Positions 19,901 to 26,877 of a stretch of 64,000 bases of DNA are shown in pieces. How positions within the stretch are numbered: position 1 is the stretch's first letter; each line of letters begins with the position of its first letter. A program made the position numbers and the translations under genes. Source of the stretch: Sphingobacterium athyrii (GTDB lineage: Bacteria > Bacteroidota > Bacteroidia > Sphingobacteriales > Sphingobacteriaceae); assembly GCF_003071065.1 (NCBI RefSeq), contig NZ_QCXX01000005.1:62001-126000 (forward strand). Reading direction: 5' to 3'. Under the pieces are notes generated by a model, which saw only the letters and a program-made list of their open reading frames with translations, was not told where the DNA came from and did no database searches.

Positions 19901-20193
19901 ATCCCGATGGCAGATTCCCCCGTTACGATGATGCAGCCATGATGAGAAAATGGAACTCGACATTCTGGGCGAAGGACGGGACGACGATCCGGATCAACAA
20001 TATGGTGTTTAACTGGAGTGTACCCAAAAATTTTACCGATAAGATCAATGTACGTTCACTCAAGCTGATGCTATCCGGCAATAACTTATGGACGATCGTA
20101 GCCCCCTTTAAACACCGAGATCCCTATTCCTCATCCTTATATAACTATCCGACCATCCGGACGATATCCTTTGGTTTAAACTTTGGCATTTAA
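16999..20193 (+). CDS. SusC/RagA-family TonB-linked outer membrane protein, locus 1
   Basis: The product is about 1064 residues. The start is taken at ATG 16999 rather than an upstream TTG. After the signal region a carboxypeptidase-like domain (ITGRVLDPDGKPVHGATILV) leads to the SusC signature SIDEVVVVGYGTKKRGEVLG, a plug (LYVIDGIISTSDVFENL, ISILKDASAAIYGASGAKGV) and a long barrel ending in SFGLNFGI. These receptors import SusD-captured ligands with TonB energy. The gene is 12 nt upstream of its SusD partner. No hydrolase is encoded in the unit, so the ligand may be a peptide, small glycan or other nutrient. Confidence 0.92.
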   Translation: MNYQFFTRTLLKSSIKLLCPLMALAPISLYPHSLTERPILLTTKFAGITGRVLDPDGKPVHGATILVKGSKAGVKTGEDGVFHINLPTDNQVIIVSYIGYKVQEIDMTGKTSITIRLESNTSIDEVVVVGYGTKKRGEVLGAVASVDPKEIQDIPAANIAAALRDRVAGLGVSESSGRPGAAVTLNVRNAFASDQAKLQGVTNEPLYVIDGIISTSDVFENLDASMVENISILKDASAAIYGASGAKGVILVTTKRGQAGKPQLSYNGYIGISDATVKPKMLSAYQHAKLLNETYALNNAQPTSFFSDEDLAYLKTNPYKSWYDELWKSSKMERHNLSISGGSEKVTFFAGGSYQKEDGNYAGMNQQKYSFRSGFNAEIIDGLKADVAFNVNNTKTNSQNSLSDDRDQNFYQTLITTPQWVPIQIDGLPVNFNNINANSNTNPLAIINSGYYQKQNNSNYSINASLNYAPKALKGFNARIQVSHSGTSSSGQEYLPAYDLYDFVRRGNNNLLYTNTVNSTFRMDGNKTKIAPSLGKGSSYQGNLVLQYANTFGDHNMAVMLGAEQSASNSEGLSAYWTNQQLLNLDEYWAFDQSTFTNNGRSIEEAVKRSVFGRFNYDYKKKYLVEVITRLDASSRFAKGNIWGLFPTVATGWVVSEENFFKELNYISYLKVRANYGLVGEDRVNARLWQDRFSVDLVNTGYLYGETPVASLNPTIIANPDISWEKHRTFNFGIESRWFDNELSFGFEYYFRDSYDVFDKGNDENFPMYAGFKAPVVNYQKRKGWGTEFSLGYQNTFSNGLKLSTNMNFGYSGSYTTQMFFNKFQLYDFSYPDWKVEMGTDSRKYNTGNYGLIYVDMLRTQQDVDNFLAKNPNYTIDGKVPQVGWTVYEDTNGDGKITEKDLTTMFENTSPIFSTGVTIGLAYKSFSLNTNFRAVFGGKAFYESQAMTAPTDKVNVPSFWEDHWSLDNPDGRFPRYDDAAMMRKWNSTFWAKDGTTIRINNMVFNWSVPKNFTDKINVRSLKLMLSGNNLWTIVAPFKHRDPYSSSLYNYPTIRTISFGLNFGI

Positions 20194-20204
20194 TATACAA
20201 AGAC

Positions 20205-22067
20205 ATGAAAAGACATTTTAATTATATCATAGCCCTACTCATGGCATCCAGTACCGTCCTTATGACCCAAAGCTGTAAAGATGATTTTTTTGAACTGGTC
20301 GATCACGGAGGTCTTGACGCCCGTATCTGGGACAACGAAGGCGCAATAGAATTTTATCTGGCGGGCACTTATGCCATGATTATGCCGACCCATCCCCATG
20401 AGATCACCACCAATGACATGCAGATGCACTATGCCAGTGACGAAAACTATTTCTCGGGAACCAATGGCCCTAGCAAAAAAGTATTGGGATTAAGTGGTGA
20501 AATTATGCTCAATGATGTCAAATACATTGCAAGCAAATATCAGGGTACCAATGTCGGTGACAACCGCTATTTTGACATCGCCCGTTGCAACAATGCCATT
20601 GCGTATATCCCAACAGGCACGCTTACGACTGATGTAAAGAAAAAATTTTTAGGCCAGTTTTATGCGCTACGTGCTATGGTTTATTTTGAGCTCACCCGGC
20701 TGTACGGCGGTGTACCTTTGGTTCTTGAACCTCAAAATCCCGATAACCTGAAACTGGAGGGCCGAGCTTCGGCAAAGGCTTGCTTTGGGCAGATCGTAAA
20801 CGATCTGGATTCGGCCATGGTCAATCTCGATGGTGTGTTGTGGGACGATGCCACAGGTCGCGGAAAAATAACAAAAGCCGCGGCGGCAGCACTGAAAGCC
20901 AAAGCACTATTGTACTGGGCAAGCCCGCAGTTCAATCCTACGGATAACCCCACGCACCCCTATGAGGCGCAACGTTGGGAGACAGCGCTGCAGGCAAGCA
21001 AAGAAGCCTATGAGCTATGCAAAACCGCCGGCCATGCACTGCTGCCCAATTATAACGAGATCTTTCTAAAAGAAGGCATTGCAAATACCGAGGCCGTGAT
21101 TGTCCGTTCCTATTCAGCGACATCACCAAAGCGGTTCACGGTTGTTGAGCGCGCTTCACGTCCTGCATCCGAGGGCGGGTCACCAGCGGATTATTATGTC
21201 CCTACGACCCTATTGTTAGGCGCTTACCCCATGCAGGACGGCACCCCGGCCAACAGCAGCAATACAAGCTATGACGACGCACTGTTTTGGAAAAACCGCG
21301 ATCCCAGATTTAAACATACCATTGTCTATAACGGTGCCGAATGGCCTTTAAGTGGTAAGAGTGGAAGAAAACAATGGAATTACAGTAATGCCGAAGATGA
21401 ATTCTCCATTAAATCTTTTTATTGTAAAAAATTTGTCAATCCGGCACTTTCGTCTGCAGCTGTTGGGATTGCCAACGATATGGGCGGCAATGGCATGGAC
21501 TGGATCGAAATCCGTTTTGCTGAGGTAATGTTGAATTATGCTGAATCAGCCAATGAAACGGGCAACCTCTCCCTTGCCAAGGAACTTGTCCGCAGCATCC
21601 GCCAGCGCGCCGGAATAGCACAGGGAAACTTTGACTATGGCTTATCGCTGGCATCCAACAAAGAGCAGATGCGCGATCTTATGATGAACGAGCGGCAGAT
21701 TGAATTTGCCTTTGAAGGCAAACGCTATCACGACCTACGCCGGACACGGCGTATGCATACCTTGCAGGGGACTATTCAGACTTATTTATTTGAAGCAAAA
21801 TCTGGGGCAGCAAAAACGTATCTCGAATCGGTAAACGCGGCGGCCGGTATCCGCCATCGCGAAAGTCTGGATATGAACAACCGCGATACGGTACTGACCT
21901 ATTTTAAATATCCTTACAACCTGCGTGCAGAGAGTTCCAATGGTGCCTTTGCCTTCCGTGACTATTATTATTTCTATCCCCTTCCCAATACCTTTATGAA
22001 CTCCTCCCCTTTGTTGGAGCAGACTATCGGATATGAAGGCGGTACATTTGACCCTTTAAATGATTAG
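20205..22067 (+). CDS. RagB/SusD-family nutrient-binding lipoprotein, locus 1
   Basis: The product is 620 residues with a lipobox at about residue 24 (LMTQSC). SusD features are clear: RFYALRAMVYFELTRLYGGVPLV-like segment (QFYALRAMVYFELTRLYGGV), KAAAAALKAKALLYWASPQF, and the C-terminal MNERQIEFAFEGKRYHDLRR. It forms the lid over the SusC barrel and binds the ligand at the cell surface. It is in one operon with the receptor upstream and a lipoprotein downstream. Confidence 0.92.
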   Translation: MKRHFNYIIALLMASSTVLMTQSCKDDFFELVDHGGLDARIWDNEGAIEFYLAGTYAMIMPTHPHEITTNDMQMHYASDENYFSGTNGPSKKVLGLSGEIMLNDVKYIASKYQGTNVGDNRYFDIARCNNAIAYIPTGTLTTDVKKKFLGQFYALRAMVYFELTRLYGGVPLVLEPQNPDNLKLEGRASAKACFGQIVNDLDSAMVNLDGVLWDDATGRGKITKAAAAALKAKALLYWASPQFNPTDNPTHPYEAQRWETALQASKEAYELCKTAGHALLPNYNEIFLKEGIANTEAVIVRSYSATSPKRFTVVERASRPASEGGSPADYYVPTTLLLGAYPMQDGTPANSSNTSYDDALFWKNRDPRFKHTIVYNGAEWPLSGKSGRKQWNYSNAEDEFSIKSFYCKKFVNPALSSAAVGIANDMGGNGMDWIEIRFAEVMLNYAESANETGNLSLAKELVRSIRQRAGIAQGNFDYGLSLASNKEQMRDLMMNERQIEFAFEGKRYHDLRRTRRMHTLQGTIQTYLFEAKSGAAKTYLESVNAAAGIRHRESLDMNNRDTVLTYFKYPYNLRAESSNGAFAFRDYYYFYPLPNTFMNSSPLLEQTIGYEGGTFDPLND

Positions 22068-22114
22068 TTATGAATCGTTCCTATTTAACAGCTATTATAC
22101 CTCATTATTTACAG

Positions 22115-23041
22115 ATGAAAGCAAACTATTTATTCGTTGTGCTCCTATTGGGTACATTACTTTCCTGTAAACGTGAAGGCGACAATATTTTCAATCTATT
22201 TGAAGATGTATCCGTCACGCTTCATATGGAAAACGAACACAATATCGGCACCTATAAGGATGTTGCCGTAGGTGACTCCATCTTCGTTGATTTTACCATC
22301 AGCTCCAAATCCAAAGATATGCACCAGGTCTGGATCTTTTATAATGGAGCCGGTGCCGCTGTCCTAAAAATACCATTAGGGGAACCAGAAAAAAGAAGTT
22401 TTCGCTATGTATACAAGATCCGAGCCGATAAAGTCGGCGAAAGCACCTTCCGGATTATGGCCGTTGACAGAGAAGGAGTGTTTATGGGGGATGGCTCTAC
22501 CTCCGTTACCTACAATGTACTGTCCGATTACGTTCATCTCAACAACCGCGTGCTCTATATGCCTGATAGCGTAAACCGGAGCAGCGCCTGCTTTATCGAC
22601 CTAATGGAAGGTAAAACCTATACCTATGCCGAGGCCAAACTACATCCGGAGAAAATAGATCTAGGTATGTACCGGACGTACACCGTGGAACCCAATGGAA
22701 GTCTCACCTTTAAATACAACATCTATTCGCTTCAGGCTAGTCCCATTCCATTTGGTGCCTTTGATTTTACCGATCTTGCAGGTAAAGGCCGCGCAACCTA
22801 TTTTTCGGGCATCCAAAACAATCAGACCAGTGCATTTTTAAATACATTGACCTCAGGTGAAGCCATAAAAACGAATGCGATCTCACGTAAGACAGCTAAC
22901 CTCAAATTAGAAGACCTGAAGGTGGGAAGCCTATTTTATTTTAAGACTCCGGACGAAAAATATGGTGTCGTTATCGTCAATGCCCTGAGTGGTTTTGACA
23001 ACAACCGTTACCTGAACATCAGTATCAAACGTCAAAATTAA
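22115..23041 (+). CDS. Surface lipoprotein of the enzyme-free SusCD locus
   Basis: The frame is open from an ATG at 22070, but the ATG at 22115 begins a proper lipoprotein signal peptide (MKANYLFVVLLLGTLLSC), so that start is preferred; the product is then 308 residues. After the cysteine come beta-rich segments (VSVTLHMENEHNIGTYKDVA, VDFTISSKSKDMHQVWIFYN) resembling an Ig-like module. No family is recognised. Its place, third after SusC and SusD, is that of the SusE/SusF-type accessory binding proteins, so it probably helps capture the same ligand. Confidence 0.65.
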   Translation: MKANYLFVVLLLGTLLSCKREGDNIFNLFEDVSVTLHMENEHNIGTYKDVAVGDSIFVDFTISSKSKDMHQVWIFYNGAGAAVLKIPLGEPEKRSFRYVYKIRADKVGESTFRIMAVDREGVFMGDGSTSVTYNVLSDYVHLNNRVLYMPDSVNRSSACFIDLMEGKTYTYAEAKLHPEKIDLGMYRTYTVEPNGSLTFKYNIYSLQASPIPFGAFDFTDLAGKGRATYFSGIQNNQTSAFLNTLTSGEAIKTNAISRKTANLKLEDLKVGSLFYFKTPDEKYGVVIVNALSGFDNNRYLNISIKRQN

Positions 23042-23068
23042 TCTTGTCCCTTTTTTCCCTTAATACCT

Positions 23069-23098
23069 GGGGTACCACAGCCTTGTGCGTACCCCTTT
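23069..23098 (+). terminator. Terminator after SusCD locus 1
   Basis: GGGGTAC and GTACCCC (23069-23075 and 23089-23095) pair perfectly, with an inner CACA/TGTG extension and one bulged base. A short T-rich tail (TTTCTT) follows, so the T-run is modest. Confidence 0.65.
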
Positions 23099-23226
23099 CT
23101 TACTTTCAAAGTAAGCAATAGCAAGCGAGGCACTATACGGCGCGTAAAATTAAAGAAAAATTATTACCTTTATATTAACAGTCATTTTATCTTGTTTTAT
23201 AGTAAACCTAAGTCAAGCATATTAGC

Positions 23227-23532
23227 ATGGTAAAAACAGCTAAAAAAAACGAACTTTCTAAGTCGGTATCAGGTCGTATCGATGAGATTTTGCGCTTCAC
23301 AAAACTTCCTATACAGGAGTTAGCCCATATGACGGGCATTAATATTCGATCATTAAAGGGTTACCAGATAGGCAGTATTCCTATTACACTGGAATCGGTT
23401 CTCAAAATATGCACAGCATTATCAATCGATTTCCATGACTTCTGTGATTTTAACAAAAGGTTAAGTCAAAAGAAATTTATGGTTACAATTGGCTCGGCAA
23501 TAGTATCATCGTATAGGAAGGAGGAGAAATAA
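23227..23532 (+). CDS. Small XRE-like helix-turn-helix protein
   Basis: The product is 101 residues. Residues about 15-75 have the pattern of a lambda-repressor-like HTH: RIDEILRFTKLPIQELAHMT, NIRSLKGYQIGSIPITLESV, LKICTALSIDFHDFCDF. The recognition helix region is not well conserved, so DNA contacts are uncertain. The stop codon is followed after one base by the TTG start of the next gene, which implies translational coupling and a joint role. It is preceded by an AT-rich promoter region of about 130 nt. Confidence 0.65.
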   Translation: MVKTAKKNELSKSVSGRIDEILRFTKLPIQELAHMTGINIRSLKGYQIGSIPITLESVLKICTALSIDFHDFCDFNKRLSQKKFMVTIGSAIVSSYRKEEK

Positions 23533-23536
23533 TTTG
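23518..23536 (+). promoter_or_regulatory. Strong Shine-Dalgarno that sets a TTG start
   Basis: AAGGAGG (23518-23524) lies 9 nt before TTG at 23534-23536, inside the end of the upstream gene. Strong Shine-Dalgarno sequences are rare in Bacteroidota, so this one stands out and supports the TTG start. Confidence 0.6.
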
Positions 23537-24691
23537 AAACAAACACAGGAAGATATTATTGCCCATGCATTTTCTAAAGTGCGTGAATTTCACGCCAAAC
23601 ATGGCCGAACTCCGGTCCGGCGGGAGATGGAAGACATCAATACGATCGCACGCCGATATTTTGGCGCCTGGAACAAATTTATTCTTGCGGCGGGATTAAA
23701 GCCTAATACCAGAACAAAAGAAGAGATAACAGCCAAACTATTGGCCCTGGTAAGCGATTTTTATGAAATGAACGGCCGGATTCCCATGCGCAGGGAATTT
23801 TCTGCACAATCATCTACTATAAATAACTATTTTGGATCCTGGAACAAGTTTATTTCAGCAGCCGGATTTGCGCCCAATGACCGTAGAATTCCTTCCATTG
23901 GAAAGCTAAAAAATTCACTGGTCAAATTTTACCTTAAACATGGGCGATCGCCGAATATATCAGATTGCACAAGGAAAAACGGACTCTACAATCCATTATC
24001 CTATTACCGGCATCTAAATGTCAACAGCTGGGCCGATGTACTGGAGTACGTCAAGTTAAAGTCTCACTTTCGGGTCACCACGATGACGGTAGATGAAGCC
24101 AAAGAGAAAGTGATCAAGCTGATCAAAAAGCACCGTATCAAATATTATAAAGACTACAAACGGCTAAAACCTGACAATTATCCCTCGGTTTGGTACCTGA
24201 AGGAAAAATTTGGCTGGAACAACTTATGTTATCTCGCCGGTACTAAAATACCCGTAACCAAGTTTAGCATCAAAGACTATTACCTCAGTCTCGCCAAAGA
24301 ACTCGGCAGGGCACCGACGACAAAAGAACTGGAAGCCAAAATGGGTGTCACATCGGGTGCTATGGTCTGGAAAACCGGGCAACGCTTAAATCGTTTTATT
24401 GAATCTTTTGGTCAAAAGCCGGCTCATAGTACGCGTGAGCGCTGCAGGCTCAGCAAAAAGCAGCTTGCTGAACTCTATAAATCCAAAAGCATCGAGCATG
24501 GTTATCCTCAGGGAATGCCACGCAGCAAACTGATGGAGCTTACCGGTTACTCCAGGGATGTATATGAACTTCGTTTTTTTTCGATGAATGGACTGCGGCT
24601 TGTCTGTGGATTCAAATTGCTCCATAGTGGCGATAAGCGCTACACGGAGGAGGAGTTACGTAATATCTTGAAGATGCCGCGTTATAGGTAA
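23534..24691 (+). CDS. Homing-endonuclease-associated-repeat protein without a nuclease domain
   Basis: The product is 385 residues with a TTG start. It consists of about five repeats of 50-57 residues, each following the pattern of the homing endonuclease associated repeat (HNH_repeat): for example VREFHAKHGRTPVRREMED then YFGAWNKFILAAGLKPN (residues 10-55), and VSDFYEMNGRIPMRREFSA then YFGSWNKFISAAGFAPND (60-112). Later repeats are more divergent (about 115-170, 180-235, 238-292), followed by a C-terminal region of about 90 residues. No HNH, GIY-YIG or LAGLIDADG catalytic motif is visible, so it is probably a DNA-binding protein only. It is coupled to the small HTH protein. Confidence 0.7.
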   Translation: MKQTQEDIIAHAFSKVREFHAKHGRTPVRREMEDINTIARRYFGAWNKFILAAGLKPNTRTKEEITAKLLALVSDFYEMNGRIPMRREFSAQSSTINNYFGSWNKFISAAGFAPNDRRIPSIGKLKNSLVKFYLKHGRSPNISDCTRKNGLYNPLSYYRHLNVNSWADVLEYVKLKSHFRVTTMTVDEAKEKVIKLIKKHRIKYYKDYKRLKPDNYPSVWYLKEKFGWNNLCYLAGTKIPVTKFSIKDYYLSLAKELGRAPTTKELEAKMGVTSGAMVWKTGQRLNRFIESFGQKPAHSTRERCRLSKKQLAELYKSKSIEHGYPQGMPRSKLMELTGYSRDVYELRFFSMNGLRLVCGFKLLHSGDKRYTEEELRNILKMPRYR

Positions 24692-24730
24692 GAACATACA
24701 AATATTCAGGTCAAGATCAAAAGAAAGAGC

Positions 24731-24755
24731 CATTTCCCAATGGAAATGTTTTTTT
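24731..24755 (+). terminator. Intrinsic terminator after the repeat protein gene
   Basis: CATTTCC and GGAAATG form a 7-bp stem with loop CAAT, followed by seven T. Confidence 0.85.
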
Positions 24756-24866
24756 AATAAAGGTGAGCGGTCACAACTACAGCATGCTTTGTTTTATAAT
24801 AAATCAGCCTGTTATTTGCCCTTTAGGCACAAAATTTGTCATTGCAAAAAAAGAAAAGAACAGATC

Positions 24867-25865
24867 ATGAAAAGAACAGCACTATTATTTGCACTTGCAG
24901 CAGTTATGGTTTCCTGTAATCAAAAACCAAAAGAAACCGCAGCGCCACCCGTTCCGCAAGACACAACAGCGACGGAGGAGCCTGCTAAAATTGACACATC
25001 GGCAACGCTCGAGCTTGCGAGCATCCCCTATTCGGATGCAGATATCGGTGTATTCCCCTTTTTTACCCCACCAAAAGGCTATAAGGAGATGAACCAACCC
25101 ATCAATAAGGACTTTGATGTTTGCTATTTCGCGATTAATGGCATCATGAAACCCTACGAGGGAAGGCTGTATAAAGCAAATATTACCAATGAGCAGGGTA
25201 CGCAGTTTTCACAACGCTATTTTGAAAAGAGTATGGAAGATTACTTAGCATCAATAGGTGCTGTTAAAGTTTTCGATGGCACCATCACGCGCGAAGAATA
25301 CGAACGGTACCATAAACAAGACCCCTATAAAGGTGACGAGGGTGATATTGGCTATGCGGATGAACAGATCCGTGTATACGTCATCCGTAGTAAAAATCAG
25401 GGCAATATCTTTATTCAATATACAGCAAATAATGCTGGTGCCAAGCTGAATATACTGCAGGAAAACAACTTTAAACAAACCATCCAAAAAATCACGGCAG
25501 ACGACATCAGCAAGGATCTATCGGAGACCGGAAAATCAATTGTTTACATCACGTTCGACACCGATAAGTCCAGCATAACCACAGCGGGCACTGATCTGGT
25601 TATTCAGATTGCCGAAGCGCTAAAAAATGACCCCTCCCTTAAAATCGCCATTGAAGGGCATACGGACAATACAGGTGATGCGGCACATAATAAAAAACTA
25701 TCTGATGATAGAGCGCACGCGGTGATGACTGCTTTAGTAGGGCAAAAAATAGACAAGTCACGCCTATCAGCCAAAGGTTACGGCGCCGAGCGACCGCTTG
25801 TAGCCAACGACTCCGAAGAAAACAAAGCAAAAAATCGCCGTGTCGAGCTGGTTAAGATCAAATAA
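24867..25865 (+). CDS. OmpA-family peptidoglycan-binding lipoprotein
   Basis: The start at ATG 24867 gives a clear lipoprotein signal (MKRTALLFALAAVMVSC) and a product of 332 residues; upstream in-frame codons would only hide it. The middle region (about 50-220) is unassigned. The C-terminal 110 residues form a typical OmpA domain: YITFDTDKSSITTAGTDLVI, LKIAIEGHTDNTGDAAHNKK, LSDDRAHAVMTAL, KGYGAERPLVANDSEENKAK, NRRVELVKI. The Asp and Arg that hold diaminopimelate are present. It anchors the outer membrane to peptidoglycan. Confidence 0.9.
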   Translation: MKRTALLFALAAVMVSCNQKPKETAAPPVPQDTTATEEPAKIDTSATLELASIPYSDADIGVFPFFTPPKGYKEMNQPINKDFDVCYFAINGIMKPYEGRLYKANITNEQGTQFSQRYFEKSMEDYLASIGAVKVFDGTITREEYERYHKQDPYKGDEGDIGYADEQIRVYVIRSKNQGNIFIQYTANNAGAKLNILQENNFKQTIQKITADDISKDLSETGKSIVYITFDTDKSSITTAGTDLVIQIAEALKNDPSLKIAIEGHTDNTGDAAHNKKLSDDRAHAVMTALVGQKIDKSRLSAKGYGAERPLVANDSEENKAKNRRVELVKIK

Positions 25866-25880
25866 ACCTTACTTTTTGTA

Positions 25881-26031
25881 GCCCTATGCCGCTTTCGATA
25901 CGAGAAGGCGCCATAGGGGCAAATAAGTGTTAGATACCTTTGTTATAAGCAGCGGGAGCCGGGCAACCTTCTCGTCTCAGTGCTGCTATTGGTACAGCGA
26001 TTTCCTGCTTCCCAATGACCTTCCGGGTCAC
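25881..26031. other. Structured non-coding region with competing inverted repeats
   Basis: Directly behind the OmpA-like gene lie several inverted repeats: CCTATG/CATAGG with an inner CGC/GCG extension (25881-25920); ACGAGAAGG at 25900-25908 against CCTTCTCGT at 25967-25975, which competes with the first hairpin; AGCAGC/GCTGCT (25948-25987); and TGACC/GGTCA near 26017-26031. No T-run follows. No open frame of note is present. It could be a weak terminator complex or a small structured RNA. Confidence 0.4.
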
Positions 26032-26089
26032 CTGACTGACAACAGACAGTATAAATAGGCCTTAATACAGTTTTTGACACAATTAGATC

Positions 26090-26400
26090 GCATCATATTT
26101 TCATATATCTTATCAACAAGTTCGCAATAGAAAAAGTTTAATAACATATTTTTAAAAAAGTAGCAATTAGAGGAATAAGAAAACAAGATTTAATCAAAAA
26201 AAACAGCAGTTACCCATACTAAAAACACTATTATTCATTAAAAACAAAAGAAATACAGAACAAAAGCAATAAAAACAAGAAAAAACTCAATTAAAACCTA
26301 TTAAGCATCAATAAAATAGTAAAAAAAATAATAAATGGCATTTTTTTAACAAAAAATTGAAAAATAAAACAAAAATAACGATATTTACAGCACCTTATTA
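26090..26400. other. A-rich non-coding tract
   Basis: Roughly 300 nt are extremely A-rich on the plus strand, with many A-runs and no coding frame. Such tracts often mark curved promoter DNA or the landing zones of transferred segments. It separates the OmpA-like gene from the polysaccharide locus. No specific promoter box could be fixed. Confidence 0.5.
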
Positions 26401-26420
26401 GGTTTATAATTGGTTATTGA

Positions 26421-26460
26421 AAGGTTTTCATTCTCCCAGCTTGAAAACCTTTTTTATTTT
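26421..26460 (+). terminator. Orphan intrinsic terminator in non-coding DNA
   Basis: AAGGTTTTCA (26421-26430) pairs with TGAAAACCTT (26442-26451) over 10 bp with an 11-nt loop, followed by TTTTATTTT. No gene lies directly upstream on this strand; the nearest stop is 556 nt away. It may end a small RNA starting in the A-rich tract. Confidence 0.75.
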
Positions 26461-26529
26461 ACCAAAAATCAGCCATATTTTCTTCCGATCAACATCCAAT
26501 AGCAAGAAATACAGATTATTTTCTCCAAT

Positions 26530-26760
26530 TAGAGACCTATCCCCTACCTCTGCCTTCGGCATTCCATTATCTTCTAAATAATTACTATACTTTTACTTGT
26601 CTTTTCACTATAGATCGCAAGATAATTCTGCTCGCTCTGTTTGGCATATCTTACCGCGTTGGAAAACAGATTAAAAAAAATCTGAGACAAATCAACAAAA
26701 GAATGAATGAATTGATATTGTACATAACCCGAAATTAGCAGTATTAGATAAAACCAAGTT
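26530..26760 (-). pseudogene. Decayed histidine kinase fragment (HATPase N and G1 boxes)
   Basis: Read on the minus strand from 26760, an open stretch encodes SFVDLSQIFFNLFSNAVRYA, which matches the N box of a histidine kinase ATPase domain (pattern like NLxSNAxKYA). It continues to YLAIYSEKTSKSIVII and then a TAG at 26576. Shifting by one base resumes with LEDNGMPKAEVGD, resembling the G1 box (DNG). The two pieces joined give the expected spacing of the ATPase core. There is no start codon, no catalytic histidine region and no G2 box nearby, so this is a remnant. Confidence 0.5.
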
Positions 26761-26877
26761 ATAAACCCAAATTCACGATTACTTTTTATTCCGGCTTAAT
26801 GGGCACGCGAATTTCAAGAAAATCAAACCTATACTTCGCGTAGTTTGAAGATCGTCAGAATTTAACCGAATTAAATT

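Noticed and set aside
24240..24260. AAAATACCCG, similar to one arm of the three-copy palindrome
   Set aside because: It lies inside a coding region, has no second arm and no -7 box at the right distance.
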